The position numbers and the translations under genes are program-made. From Diphasiastrum complanatum (Eukaryota; Streptophyta; Lycopodiopsida; Lycopodiales; Lycopodiaceae), in NCBI GenBank assembly GCA_029204225.1, contig CM055097.1:60555467-60619466 (forward strand): a stretch of DNA of 64,000 bases. Reading direction: 5' to 3'. Below are positions 11,578-22,439 of the stretch, piece after piece. Below the pieces are notes generated by a model. That model worked only from the letters and a program-made list of their open reading frames with translations, had not been told where the DNA came from and searched no databases. Every line of letters begins with the position of its first letter. The first letter of the stretch is position 1.

Positions 11578-11908
11578 GATCAAGTGATACTTGATCGCAA
11601 TGTGCTTCGTTCTTGAGTGGAACACAGGATCTTTCGTCAGGTGTATCACAGAGGTGTTGTCCATCTGCAAGACCAATGGCTCGTTCCTTGTTTTGTCCAA
11701 CTCGTCCAGGAACTGCCTTAGCCAAATTATTTTGTTGGCCATCTTTGTTGCTGCTACGTACTCTGCTTCGCAGGATGACTGGGCTACAATGGTCTGCTTC
11801 TTGCTGACCCAGAGGACTGCTGCTCTTGATGCGATGGTGCATCCTCCTGAGATGCTTTTACAGTCATCCCTGAGAGATGCCCAGCTAGCATCGCTGTAGG
11901 AAAGTATC
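11446..11908 (-). pseudogene. Ty1/copia RNase H fragment (minus strand)
   Basis: Minus-strand frame with YSDASWASLRDDCKSISGG, SSCEAEYVAATKMANK, LQMDNTSVIHLTKDPVFHSR and the terminal HIFTKALDKG, i.e. a copia RNase H domain without internal stops. The open frame runs past 11908 toward 11979, but the first residues there are unrelated. An abrupt junction therefore lies near 11908, where a plus-strand acidic frame begins. A 43-bp direct repeat duplicates part of the domain sequence beyond its end (see separate entry). Confidence 0.8.
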
Positions 11909-11921
11909 TTGAGACTTGGGG

Positions 11922-12083
11922 GCTGATGCGGAGGCAGATTGGGAGGATGAGGATGACGAGTCTTCCCCCTCGGATACACAGCCCATTTCAGTTCCAGACA
12001 GGCATAGATATCAGTTGCGAGAGTCAGCCCAGGGTCCCGAGTTGTCTCCGGAGCATTCGTCTGAGTCGAAGCCAGAGCATTAA
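11922..12083 (+). pseudogene. Acidic C-terminal tail of an unknown protein
   Basis: The plus-strand frame from 11922 to TAA at 12083 has 53 residues. It is very acidic at first (EADWEDEDDESSPSD) and then Arg/Glu/Pro/Ser-rich, ending SESKPEH. It has no start codon of its own and begins at the junction with the copia fragment, so it looks like the last exon or C-terminus of a truncated protein. The sequence after it (12090-12240) is A+T-rich and could be a 3' untranslated region. Many plant hAT transposases end in a similar acidic tail, and a hAT-like element lies 0.7 kb away, but the link is only suggestive. Confidence 0.3.
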
Positions 12084-12761
12084 TTGGAGCTCTGTTATTT
12101 TAATTTTAGCAGTTTGATATCATGTTCTATGTTTGGCGGCCAGATGGTCGAACACTGTATTCAGACCATTTTCCATATTATATTCAGTGTTGGACGTACT
12201 TTATTCGCTGCACATTTTGTATTTGTCGATTTGTAATTGTCATCCAGTGAAATGATTGCAAAAGTGATCATCATCCATAGAGTTGATAGCCCTAACTGTA
12301 GCATTAACAATTACTGAGAACCATAGCAAAAAACAACCAAATAGCTACTGAAAATAAGATTTGTTTGTGCCTATCTACTGCACGACTAGGAGGCAAAACG
12401 TTGGTTTGGACATTGCTCCCCTAAAAAAATTTCAGCCATAAGCTATTTTTCAATTTTTTTTTTTTTTGCAATTCTGTACTAGAAACGCGTTTCTGAGAAA
12501 CACGTTTCTAGAAACGTTTTTCTCCAAATACATGTTTCTGTGCAACTATGGAACTTTCAAGTAGTTTCCGGCTCAATTCCAATAATTTTTTGGTCCAAAC
12601 AAATTTGCAATAAGTATAAAAAAAAAAATGCAAATCGCGAACTCCGAGCTATTTGCGAATAGCGATTCGGATTGCAATTCTAAATCAAGGTGCATCTATG
12701 ATACACACACACACATATCTATATATGTAATATATATATTACATATATAGATGTATATAAA
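12084..12761. other. A+T-rich interval with a 32-bp palindrome
   Basis: No gene is recognised. Positions 12719-12750 form a perfect 32-bp A+T palindrome (CTATATATGTAATATA and its complement) lying 11 bp before the terminal repeat of the following element. Such TA-rich palindromes are common insertion targets or remnants of other small elements. Confidence 0.6.
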
Positions 12762-13135
12762 TCATAGGTCCTGCGGTACTGGGTACCGCGGATCCCAGTA
12801 CCGCGGGACCATACTGGTACCGCGGTACCATGTTGGTACCGCGGTACCACAATATAATATATTATTTAATATTTAATATTTTTAAATTTTTTTTTTAACT
12901 TAAACCTACCCGCCCCCCTTGCATTTCATCTCAAATTTTTTTGCGCCCTCCTCCACCCTGCCATCGCCGTTGTTTTTGGCTACCTGCCTTCTGATTCCTT
13001 GCGTCGCCCTTCGCCCACGCAACGCCTTGCCTTGCATCTGACTTGCTTCGCCCTGCCTTCGCCCATTTTCAGCGTCTCTCCAACAGTGAACCCTGCTGTT
13101 TTTTTTCCAGCAATCCATCCCTCATTTCATCTACA

Positions 13136-13336
13136 ATGGTGCAATCCGACCTTTCCGGTCTGTGGGACGAGGTAGACATTGTCAGGCGGGTTGCCGACAA
13201 GGCCAACAAGACCGGTCAGAAGATCGTGCGCTGCCGATACTGTCTCGTCGAGTTTGTCGCATCCCTCACTCGCCTTAAAGGCCATCTGCTCGGTGCACGT
13301 GCCAAAAATGGTGCCACCTTGAATGTTGCCCCTTGT
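13136..13336 (+). pseudogene. BED-type zinc-finger exon of a hAT-like transposase
   Basis: A frame from ATG at 13136 encodes WDEVDIVRRVADKANKTGQK followed by a C-x2-C pair (CRYC), a Ser-x-x-Arg-x-Lys-x-His segment (SLTRLKGHLLG) and a downstream Cys (VAPCGSM). This is the layout of BED fingers at the N-terminus of plant hAT transposases, which bind the transposon ends. After about 13340 the residues stop looking like a transposase although the frame stays open to 13642. No RNase-H-like transposase core is present. It is therefore an N-terminal fragment kept in a shortened element. Confidence 0.6.
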
Positions 13337-13657
13337 GGCAGCATGACCGTCCCCGACAGGCTATCCCGTGTTTGTCGCAGCATCTCTGCAATGTCTGCCT
13401 CTTGCTTCCGATGCCTTTTGTTATGCCTTCGGACATCTTCCTCGAGCTTCCTCCTGGCTTCGCCCTCAGGCCTTGGTGGTATGCGCTCTGCCATCTCACG
13501 ACACCTTGTTTCTCGAACTGGCTCTCACAATAACTCTCACAATGCCTCTCACAGCCTCTCTCTCACAGCCTCTCACTGGCTCTCACAGCCTCGCGAGTGC
13601 CTATTTAACCCCACAACCTGTTCCCCCATGTGCAGTTGTTGATGATCCCTCCATGTG

Positions 13658-13962
13658 CCCTTGTACCTGTCCCCATTAATTGTGATGTGCTAATGTACCT
13701 GCTCCATGTACCTATACCACATGCTGCACTCCGATTGGGTCTGTGGTCTGCTCCCCCATAGTGCCCATGTGAAGGTGTACCTGTCCGGATTTGTCCCATG
13801 TGCCTCTACCTGCCCCCATGTGATGCTCCCCCCCTGTGTTGGTCTCCCATTGGCCCAATGGTCTGCTCACCCACAGTGCCCATGTGCCTCTGTACTTGCC
13901 CCCATGTGATGCTACCCCCCTGTGTTGGTCTCCCATTGGCCCCTCGGTCTGCTCACCGACAA
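13658..13962 (+). repeat. GC-rich minisatellite, about 85-bp unit
   Basis: Two clear units (13793-13876 and 13877-13962) share CCCATGTGCCTCT, CCCCCATGTGATGCT and TGTGTTGGTCTCCCATTGG. Two more diverged units can be traced back to about 13658. The array is C-rich on the plus strand and lies wholly inside the inverted-repeat element. Confidence 0.75.
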
Positions 13963-14191
13963 TCCCCTGCATCGTGTATTGTACCCTCTTTTTTTTACAC
14001 CCAGAACCTCTTTTTTTTACTTTTTTTTGTCCTTTTTTGGTAGTTAATATGCAAAAAAAAATTATTAAAATTTAAAAAAAATTAAAATAAAAATGGTACC
14101 GCCTTGGTACCACGGGTCTGAGGGCGATACCGTACCGGCGGTACCATACCAGTAGTACCACAGGGTACTATGATATAAATATATGTATATA

Positions 14192-14601
14192 TCATAGAAC
14201 CAACGGTTCTTGGAATTGTGGGTCCCAAGAACCGTTGGGTGAACCGTACCACGGTTCATGAACCGTGGTATGGTTCTTGTAATTAATTAATTTTTTTTTT
14301 GGACCCTTTTCCCCCCAAAACCCATTTCACTGTTTGTGGCCCTCATTCAGGTTTTTTATGGCCCTCATTTCACTGTTTTTGGCCCTCATTTCACTGTTTT
14401 TGGCCCTCATTCTGGTTTTTTTGGGCCCGCATTCTGGTTTTTTTGGTCCTTTTTTTGGCATTTTTTGGGGCTATTTTTGGGGGTGGGTAGTGAAAAAGAA
14501 ATAATAATTAATTAATTATTGTACGGTTCACCATTAAAATCTTTGTGAACCGTACGGTTTTGAGAAACGTGGTGAACTGTTCACAGTTCTCAGATTCTAT
14601 G
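14192..14601. mobile_element. Small inverted-repeat element (MITE), hAT-like
   Basis: It starts 18 bp after the previous element. The left end TCATAGAACCAACGGTTCTTGG and the complement of the right end CATAGAATCTGAGAACTG share CATAGAA, and both sides carry inverted copies of GAACCGTACGGTTC-like motifs. The middle (about 14330-14460) holds a degenerate tandem repeat of about 24 bp (GGCCCTCATTTCACTGTTTT). No coding capacity. The similar terminal CATAG and subterminal palindromes suggest the same superfamily as the neighbour. Confidence 0.55.
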
Positions 14602-16989
14602 GTATATATATATATATGTAGATATATAAAAGGTACCAATAGGCCTGTAAAAAGACGAGGATAGTAAGATTGAAAACACAACCATTGGATAAAAAGATGT
14701 ATAAATATGTATGCTCAGATAACCAATCACCAAAACGAATCCATGCAACTTGGGGCTGAGACTATAGCCGCTTGACGAAGAGATATATCACTAATGTAAC
14801 CAAGTATTGACACGAATCGTTGTAACTAGAGAGTGATGAGCTTGTAAAAGCTACTACCGAAATCCCCTAATCCACTACGTTGAAAAATGAATGACCTTTG
14901 ACTACAAGTGGAATTGCAAAATTATAAACACAATTGGTCAAGGATGGATAGTTGTCGAATGATAAAGCCTATTGACCTATAAGCTAACTTTGTCACGATT
15001 GGTCATATAGAGAGAAAAAAATGCATAAGCACTCTAGATAAAGAGAGACATAACACTCCACTTTCTTTTCTTGTTTTCCTTAAAAAAAAGCGAGAACGAC
15101 AAATGTGACAATCTAAAACAAAGCTAGAAGGAAAACAAATTGTCTCGTGTAAAAACATGAACAATACAAAATGATGTTTGAAGCCCTTCGACTTGCCCAA
15201 ATGTCTCAAAAGTCGTGTTTTGTCACACAAAACTAAAACAAACAAAATTTGAAAACAAAAGACAAATGATAGTCCTTTTCTTTTTAAACACTACAACCAA
15301 AATGATGACGAGCCTCAAAGTTTTTTGGGTCATCTCTTACTTAGAGAAAAAAACTGAACTAAGACCAAATAAGGATCAAACTAGACAAAGGTGAATTGAG
15401 ATGGTGTGCAAAGATAATTGGCAATAGAAAGTGCATGAACAGTAGACCACAAGAGAAGGAAAGCACCATATGATCAATGATATGATAGGGTACAAGTTGC
15501 TACATGCCTGATTAACTATAGATGCCTCCTCCACCTCTCCTAATCTACGATTCTAAGATGATGCTCATTGGTAATGGATATGCAAGCATGTATGTATATG
15601 CATAGGATCATGTATGCCATGCATATGTAAGCAATGCGTATGTCATTTGGAATTCATGCATTAAAGTATGTTAGTTCATGCATGTGACTAAGGATGGCCT
15701 GCATGTGATTATAAAAGCTTTGCACAAAATCTACGGATGGGTCTAACTTGAGAGAGTAATGATCATATGATTTCTCATTCGTTATAAATTTTTTTTTGGA
15801 GAGACTGTGTGGCTAATATATGTGAGCAGTTCTTACACCTAGATTTGATAACGAGGCACTGATGTATCTGCAGTTCTTTGAAGTAGTAAGATGGCATCAA
15901 AGCAAACACTTTATAAAAGAAGCGCAAGATAGGAAAATATGAATTGGACTTGCAGTGAGCTTCACAACATTGATAATTATGGTGTTATATCTAAGGGCAA
16001 AAGATTCAGTGATCAGATTATAATATAACCAAGGACTCTAACTGCAGCTCTTCAGATTTAACTAGTTATTGTCCCATCATGATTCAGTACTATACGTTGC
16101 TAATTGCTAGGGCATATTGTAATAAGGGAAAAAAAACCTGCTAGAAAATTCACGGACATGTAAATGGCCACACAGTTGACATCTGTAAGCCATATTCTGA
16201 CTATTTACGCAAATATAGCAACAGCGCTTACATGAGAATCGTGATTGAAACTACACAGCACACCATCATGAACTTTCTTTGATTCATTTTGGTTAAGGAA
16301 AGCCAGTCATGCAGAACTTAATGTACTTGAACTGAAGAAACAAACACGATGAAACCTCATTGAGGAAGAAACCACTAAAAGATTGATTGCATCCCTTGGC
16401 AAGTCATATGTCAAATGTTTTTTCCCTACAGAAGATGTAAGCCCCGGCTTGAGTTATACACCAAAACTGCCTTTAAGTGCTTAAATAGCAAAGAACCCAA
16501 AGTTACTACATACTCTTTGAGTTCATAAGTATTAAGGTTAGAATATCTACTAACCTGTTGCTCTCAGATAATAGTAGATACAAGAACCCTGGAGAACTAA
16601 AAATCGTTGAAGCCAGCGATCAACATTTGAGTCTTCATATGATGCCTCTCCAGGGAAAGCCATCCAACTCTAGAATAAGGCAACAGTATCATCATTATTA
16701 CACAAAAGTGACAAAACCAACAAAACTGCACAGCCAAAAAATCTCCTCGTACTGAAAAAGAAACCTGTATAGGTTTCATACAAAAGGTCACGCAACAACT
16801 GGTTCAAAAAAATTTGCATGCATATAGTGTACAATTTACCGTGCGTGTAATTAGATAGCCTGCCAAACGAGATGCCCTAAGTACTTGATCCATATGGTCT
16901 AGCCTGTACGCAGTTGCAAAATATCATCAAATGCTGTTACATGAGAAAATTTCAAAACTTTGTTGTGGTATATTTCATGTCTTCCTAAA
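14602..16989. other. Unassigned interval
   Basis: No gene, structured repeat or RNA gene is recognised over about 2.4 kb. A short region near 15590-15650 is rich in ATGCATATG-like words. Open frames here are short and lack motifs. Confidence 0.35.
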
Positions 16990-17399
16990 TCAGTTGATAA
17001 CTGTATTATCTAAGAAAAACAGTTGCAAAAGTCTATCCCTCTGGGCAAAAGGTATACTCTTGGAGCTAGTGTCCACAAATTTAGCAAACATTTCCACATA
17101 CTTTGCTTGGAGAGTAATTTCACGCTCCTCTGCTCCAACAATTTCACCCCTAAGAGACTGGACTTCCTTTTCTAAAGCCAAGAACTGTAAAAAAAGAAAG
17201 GGGAGATTAAGACTTTCAGAAGGTCCAGAAACAATTAAGCAGGGAGCAGACACATCAATTTGAGATTGCAAAATAAACTTTTGAATTCACAATGAATTTA
17301 TTTTCTCTAGCTCATACACAAATGGTACTGCCCAATGCAACAAACATCGACGTCGATCAAGCATTCTTGTATAGCTCAAATAACGACTGGAAGCCTCTC
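16990..17399 (-). CDS. Possible last two exons of an unknown coiled-coil gene
   Basis: Two minus-strand blocks look like exons. Block 1 (17399 down to about 17292) follows a pyrimidine/AG acceptor and encodes EASSRYLSYTRMLDRRR with PFVYELEKIN. Block 2 (17184-16990) follows a strong T-rich acceptor ending TTTTTACAG and encodes ALEKEVQSLRGEIVGAEE, then KYVEMFAKFVD and SIPFAQRDRLLQ, ending in TGA. The protein is mostly helical with a coiled-coil segment. Residue choice looks like conserved protein and no retroelement motif is present, so a host gene fragment is plausible. I do not recognise the family and could not find upstream exons because simple repeats follow directly. Confidence 0.35.
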
Positions 17400-17476
17400 C
17401 TAGCCACAACAGAACATGTGAAAGTATATTGAAGGGCCAAAATGTTAAGGTTACATCTACATTGTTGTACTCTTGC

Positions 17477-17485
<9 letters not shown>

Positions 17486-17534
<49 letters not shown>
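17486..17534. repeat. (GA)n microsatellite
   Basis: Pure GA dinucleotide run of about 49 bp beside the possible exon block. Confidence 0.97.
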
Positions 17535-17538
<4 letters not shown>

Positions 17539-17699
17539 TTAATTAATGTCTTTTCCATGCCAAAAGGCATATAAGAGTAATGAAGTACATGTCAAGTATG
17601 TGGTAACCATGGGAGCGTATAAAAACGTCTCCAACTGTAGTAAAGAAAACATCTAAGGCAAACTAAAATAGACCCGTATGCGGGAGTGTGCGCATAATG

Positions 17700-18000
17700 A
17701 TCATATGTATCTATGGCAAGATGTCAAGGCGGTGCTGCTGCTGTTGTGCTGATGCTGTAAAAAGATGTAATGCGAGCCACAGAATGGGAAAGTGCTGGAG
17801 CCTGCCGGCGTTGTCTGTGAGCATGAGCATGTGCATGTGTAGTAGTAGTAGTAGTACGCCTCTGCGTAGAATGTCTGGTAATCCTGGTGGTAACAAGATG
17901 GTGGGAGGTACACTGTCTCTGATCTCTATGAGCATGAGAGCGGCCATCATCCTCGTCGTCGTCATAATCATAATCCTCATCCTCAGGCACTGATCTCCGC
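17700..18000. repeat. Mixed trinucleotide simple repeats
   Basis: Several short triplet runs (GCTGCTGCT, GTAGTAGTA, CGTCGTCGTC, CATAATCATAATC) give long open frames in all directions, but these are low-complexity artefacts. The block lies immediately 3' of the LINE reading frame and may be its decayed 3' end. Confidence 0.6.
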
Positions 18001-18026
18001 CTAGTAAAGAATGAGGTAATGAATGG

Positions 18027-18800
18027 CTATGAGGTAAAATGCTGGGGTGTCTCGTATAAATCTCTCCATAGTATGGACATCTCGTGTACCATCAGAGCGA
18101 CACACCATGGGTCCTCATAAGCTATGAGAGAGCGTAGAGTGGTAGGCATCTCTCGAAACATGCAATGATATCGCCCTCTGATCTCATAATATACAGGGCA
18201 CCTAAAGATAAAGTGCTCCTCAGACTCCACCTCACCTAGAGAGCATAACTGGCAAATCCGCTCCTCTCTGGGAATACCATGGAACCTCCCAGTCTCAATA
18301 GCTAGCTGATGAGAGGACACCCTGAGTTGCCCCAATGTGAATATGAGGCAACGTGATAGTCCCGAGTCCAAGCAGTGTGGCATGACCGGGGTCCCTGATG
18401 CATCTAGCTCCAAGAAATGAGTCCGGTAGAAAGCTGGCTTAAGCCCTAACTAGTTACGCCAAGTCCGCTCTAGATATGTGCTATAGAGGAAGCGTCTGAT
18501 ATACTGATGTGTGCCTGAGGGGAGCTATGTGATGGAGATGCCAAATGACGCAAGTAGGAGGTGAGAGGCCTGAGAGAACCATGATAACCTATAGCCCTGA
18601 TCGTGAAGACGCTGAGGGGAGTATAGTGCAACCTGTGTGTATCGCCTGTCTATCTCTGGTAACGCCGTATCCTCTGTATATAGGTGATGAGTTGAAGAGC
18701 TGCCTCGATCTGTATAGGTGGAACTACAAACTCGGCCAGGAGAATCTCATGTGGAATAGAAGGCTTCGCTCGAATCAACCGAGATATACCATTTGAAATG
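18027..18800 (-). pseudogene. Non-LTR retrotransposon (LINE) 3' end with zf-RVT domain
   Basis: The minus-strand frame 18413-18027 contains LAIETGRFHGIPREERICQL, then a Cys/His cluster (C-x2-C ... H-x4-C in ICQLCSLGEVESEEHFIFRC) typical of the zf-RVT domain at the end of LINE ORF2. Upstream, in other frames, are RLSWFSQASHLLL, YIRRFLYSTYLERTW and, up to about 18800, RAKPSIPHEILLAEF, which fit the connecting region. Several stops and frame shifts (near 18447, 18535, 18650) show decay. RT and endonuclease domains are absent, so this is a short remnant. Confidence 0.65.
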
Positions 18801-19350
18801 AAGTTTGTCCAGTACTCACTTTGAAAGTGGTTCTGAATGCCCACAAAGCTGCGTGAAGTTTGTGTTCCCAATCCAAGTGCAAAGCTTCGACCATATTTGT
18901 GATGATACTATGAGGATCTTATTTGACAATTCTGCTTGTCCATTGCAACATGGGTGATAGGGTGTACTTTTTATATGGACAATGTACATATCCCAAGAAG
19001 AGTTTCCACTGAATGATTGCTCCTTTGAGCTCCAACCATCCACGAAAGAGCAACCACGGTTCAAGTGGCCCATAAATCCAAGATCCTTTGATTCTTACAC
19101 AGAAGCTTGTGATAGTTTGAACAGATTTGCAATCATGGCAAGGCATCATAGAGATGAGATAGTAAGATTGGCTAGTCATTATGTGAACTAGATTCAAAAG
19201 TGGTTGCCTACACCCTGGGGATATTAGAACAGACCTACGAAACTCAAACCGAACAAGTGATGGTACAATCCAAATGAACCAATGGAAACAGGGGCCGATC
19301 GTGTGCTCTATCTTAAAGTGCGAGACATAATGTCCAAAGAACATAAAACT
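18790..19350 (-). pseudogene. Ty3/gypsy integrase remnant
   Basis: On the minus strand the segment near 18950-18900 encodes STPYHPCCNGQAELSNKIL, a clear version of the gypsy integrase STPYHPQxNGQxE motif, whose Glu is the third catalytic residue. It is followed by TFKVSTGQTSFQMV near 18800. Upstream to about 19350 the match is weak: a CHDC pair near 19135 may be part of the zinc-binding region, but the frames are shifted. The fragment abuts the LINE remnant near 18790-18800. Confidence 0.5.
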
Positions 19351-22300
19351 ATAAATGAAATATTCTTATTGCACTTTTTAGAAGGAGCTAATGAGACATT
19401 TGTTGTTAAGGATATCCCTACGACCCATTGTGAAGTAAGGACAAAGACACCATGAACTTATATGTGCAAGAGTGCCTTCACAACCTAATAGTGCACTAAT
19501 TTGACCAAGACGTAAGAAACACAAATGGAAGGTGCTTTTATATATTGTATGTTTTCTTCAATTTAATAAAAAAATGTAGAGAGAAAAGTTGTGCAACAAC
19601 TACGTCATTTACACATCATAAGCATGCATTACCAATTACAAATTCATATATCTCTTTGCATACTCTAAAAAAAAAATGTTATCAGTGTATTGCCAATTAG
19701 ATGTATGTACATTTGTAGGGAACATCTTCTTTTGCATTAAGCAAGCAAGAATTTCCCACCCTTAGGCACAAAGATCCTTCCATAGTACTGATCTGAGAAA
19801 GCATCATTTGACAACATGAGCCTAACAATTGAGAGAGACACCATCTAAGGATTTCAGTTGAGTAAGCCTTCTTCCAACTTGAGGATATTTTAGCATTACC
19901 CTTTTCTAATATTCAAATCTTAGAAAAATCATTCCAATATAGTGAGAAGAACTGAATGGCAGTATTGCTAAATCAGTTACCCTGATGCATATACACATAT
20001 GGATATTCTCACATTAGACACACTATTGAAAATTTGCATTCATCTCCATATACTAGGCCTTGCATTTGCTTATCCATGTATGCATGGGACTAAGAAATGC
20101 ACATGCTTTGTCACGATCTATTGGAAACGGGTGCATTTGCCAAAGTAGGTGCACAAGATAATTGTTCACAGAAGACTGGCGTGGATGGAATCATTGGTGC
20201 ATCTGCCAAGATAGATGTTGATAGTTGAGCTATGGAGGAAATATGGTTAGCATCACCCCTTAAAATTAGGGTGATGATCCCAAGAGTGAAACCACAATAG
20301 ATGCAACTACAACAATATAGAGCCAAAGATGTTGGGTTTGCTGTATGGGGGCATACAACCGAATGGAGGTCGCCAATGTTAGCCAAAAATCAGGCTTATA
20401 TGGGCAAAAAGCTTCACAAAATCTGTAGATACATATATGTATGCCCAAAAACTTGCATAGAATTGGCACATAATGCCAATAAGTTAGGGTTCCCAGCCCA
20501 TCCTTAAAGGGCTAGAGAAAAATTTTGATGGTTAGAAAATAGGCCTTTATAAAGATAGTAGGTCATTCGCATATTATACACCGATTTGAAGAACACGTAG
20601 TATATTAAAGATGCATGAATATTCATAAGATTGTTATAAGGAGATCTCCTTATCTGTATAGCTAAGATAACAAGAGTGTCACTAGTGCGATACTTTTGAT
20701 AAGATATATCGGTGTATCTATTTTGTGATTGATTAAATAGCATAAGCATCTAACTCTATATATGTACACACAATGCAATTATTCTATTACATGTCAACCT
20801 TTGGGCTAATCATTTAGTAAAGTAGGCATGAAGTCCTGATAGTAGTAACGGTAGTTCAAGACATTAGCTTTGATGTTAGATTCAAATAGTGAGTAGTCGA
20901 TAGACTGTTGACGAATTGTCAAGTCGAGGGATTGTTGACTATCAAAGGGATTTGTCGATGTCATAAATACATGTATAGGGATAGTTGGTAACATATGCAG
21001 TGGCACTTAGATCAAACGATTAAAGTGAAATTGAAATTCCAACCTCTCTTTCCTTTGAATCCCTTCACCTGAAGTGGGCTTGACTTTTTTTAAAATCTAG
21101 TGGCTAGTCCAAATCCAACGGTGGAGCTCATTGCAAATATGACCATTGACCTATAAAAGTCTCGATCTCACAATTACACTTCACTCGCTAATCTCGAAGC
21201 TTGCATACACTAGACACCTTGATGCGCTAAGTTGCTGGCACATTTGGACACGCACAACCGACACAACCCTCTCCTCCTCCTTTCTCCCTTGCTTGCTGGT
21301 TTTTCCAGCTACGACAGATCTGTAAAGTGAAACTTGTTCTCCTCTTTTATTCCATGGCAATCCATGACCTCTTGCAATTACTTCAACCTACTAGGATCCC
21401 CTAGATCCACCTCTTTATTGATTGAAAAAAATATTGTATGTTAAAAAGTCCATTGATTTATGGTTCGAAATTCTATCTGAGTTGAAAATAGAATTTTTAG
21501 ACAAATATCCACCATGTTATAAGGTTTCTCTTGTAGATGCCTACTCCACTGAGGTGGCCTTGCTACTTGTCATCTGTTGGAGCCAACGACATGCAAATTG
21601 GTGCGAGATTGGCTAAAAACAACTCGGTTTCATCAGGAAAGCTACACTTCACTTGAAAGAACCGAAAACCAGCAAATTACTCATATTCCGCCAAACCAAT
21701 CCTGTAAACTCTCCTAGTTCTATGATATGAATTGAAGTGAAGCTCTATGCTCTCTATTCTTTAGAACTGACTTGATAGTCTGATTGACCAATTGTAACAA
21801 CTCTTTGAATTCTCCAAAAATTCAGCTCCCGACTGTCTTAAAATTGTATCTCATCGTGAACCTAATACCATGTCAACGATCAATATTGTAGTTTTCACTT
21901 GCAATCTAATAGTCTAATCATCAATTATGTTTACGATAGACAAAAATATATAGTGCACCACCACCCAAGCAACTCTCAAAAGTATGTATATATCACAAAC
22001 AGAGAGAATGGTACATATATAGATAGCTTTTTTGGGGGTTACCATTGCATGTTAAAGTGGTCCATGTTATAGGACATGTGTTCCAACTCAGTATCTATAC
22101 GTGCCATAAAGAAGTCACACACACTGTCACATAAGCAAAAAATTGAAAAACTACTAAAATCGAAAATGTACATGAAACTAAGAATTAAACTGGGCTTACC
22201 CAATTTAACACTTACTCTCATCCACTTGTTCTTCCCACTAGTTCTCTCATATTATTTTTTTCTTGGACGAATACTTTGAAGGTCTCCTTGGAGTTCTCGG

Positions 22301-22439
22301 CCCTTCACCTTTCCTTGCACTTGACCTAGCTCCTCTCCATCAATGAGTTGAATAAGGTGCTGATGCAAAAGTGCTCTTTCAAGTTTGCAAGTCTTCCACT
22401 CATGGAAGATCATATTTCCACAATTGACAACTTCTTTGG
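19351..22439. other. Unassigned interval
   Basis: About 3 kb without a recognisable gene or mobile element. Open frames are short and motif-free. The longest on the plus strand (21422-21616) encodes a hydrophobic 64-residue stretch I cannot assign. No tandem repeat longer than a few units stands out. Confidence 0.35.

Larger units (their letters stand above)
12762..14173 (+). mobile_element. hAT-like non-autonomous element with GC palindromes
   Basis: The two ends are inverted relative to each other: TCATAGGTCCTGCGGTACT at the left and, as complement, TCATAGTACCCTGTGGTACT at the right. The left subterminal region has two copies of the perfect palindrome GGTACCGCGGTACC (12816-12829, 12835-12848) plus imperfect copies. 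The right one (14094-14160) has related GGTACC-rich copies. A possible AT-rich 8-bp target duplication (TATATAAA/TATAAATA) flanks it. Inside are a BED zinc-finger exon (13136-13336), a minisatellite (13658-13962) and T-rich sequence. It lacks the catalytic and dimerisation parts of a transposase, so it is probably a deletion derivative. The hAT assignment rests on the BED finger plus subterminal palindromes. Confidence 0.6.

Noticed and set aside
13216-13494. Minus-strand Arg/Glu-rich frame opposite the BED exon
   Set aside because: It is antisense to the better-supported BED finger and its composition follows from G+C-rich complementary codons.
17688-17993. Long frames on both strands
   Set aside because: They consist of trinucleotide repeats (Thr-, His- and Asp-runs) and have no independent support.
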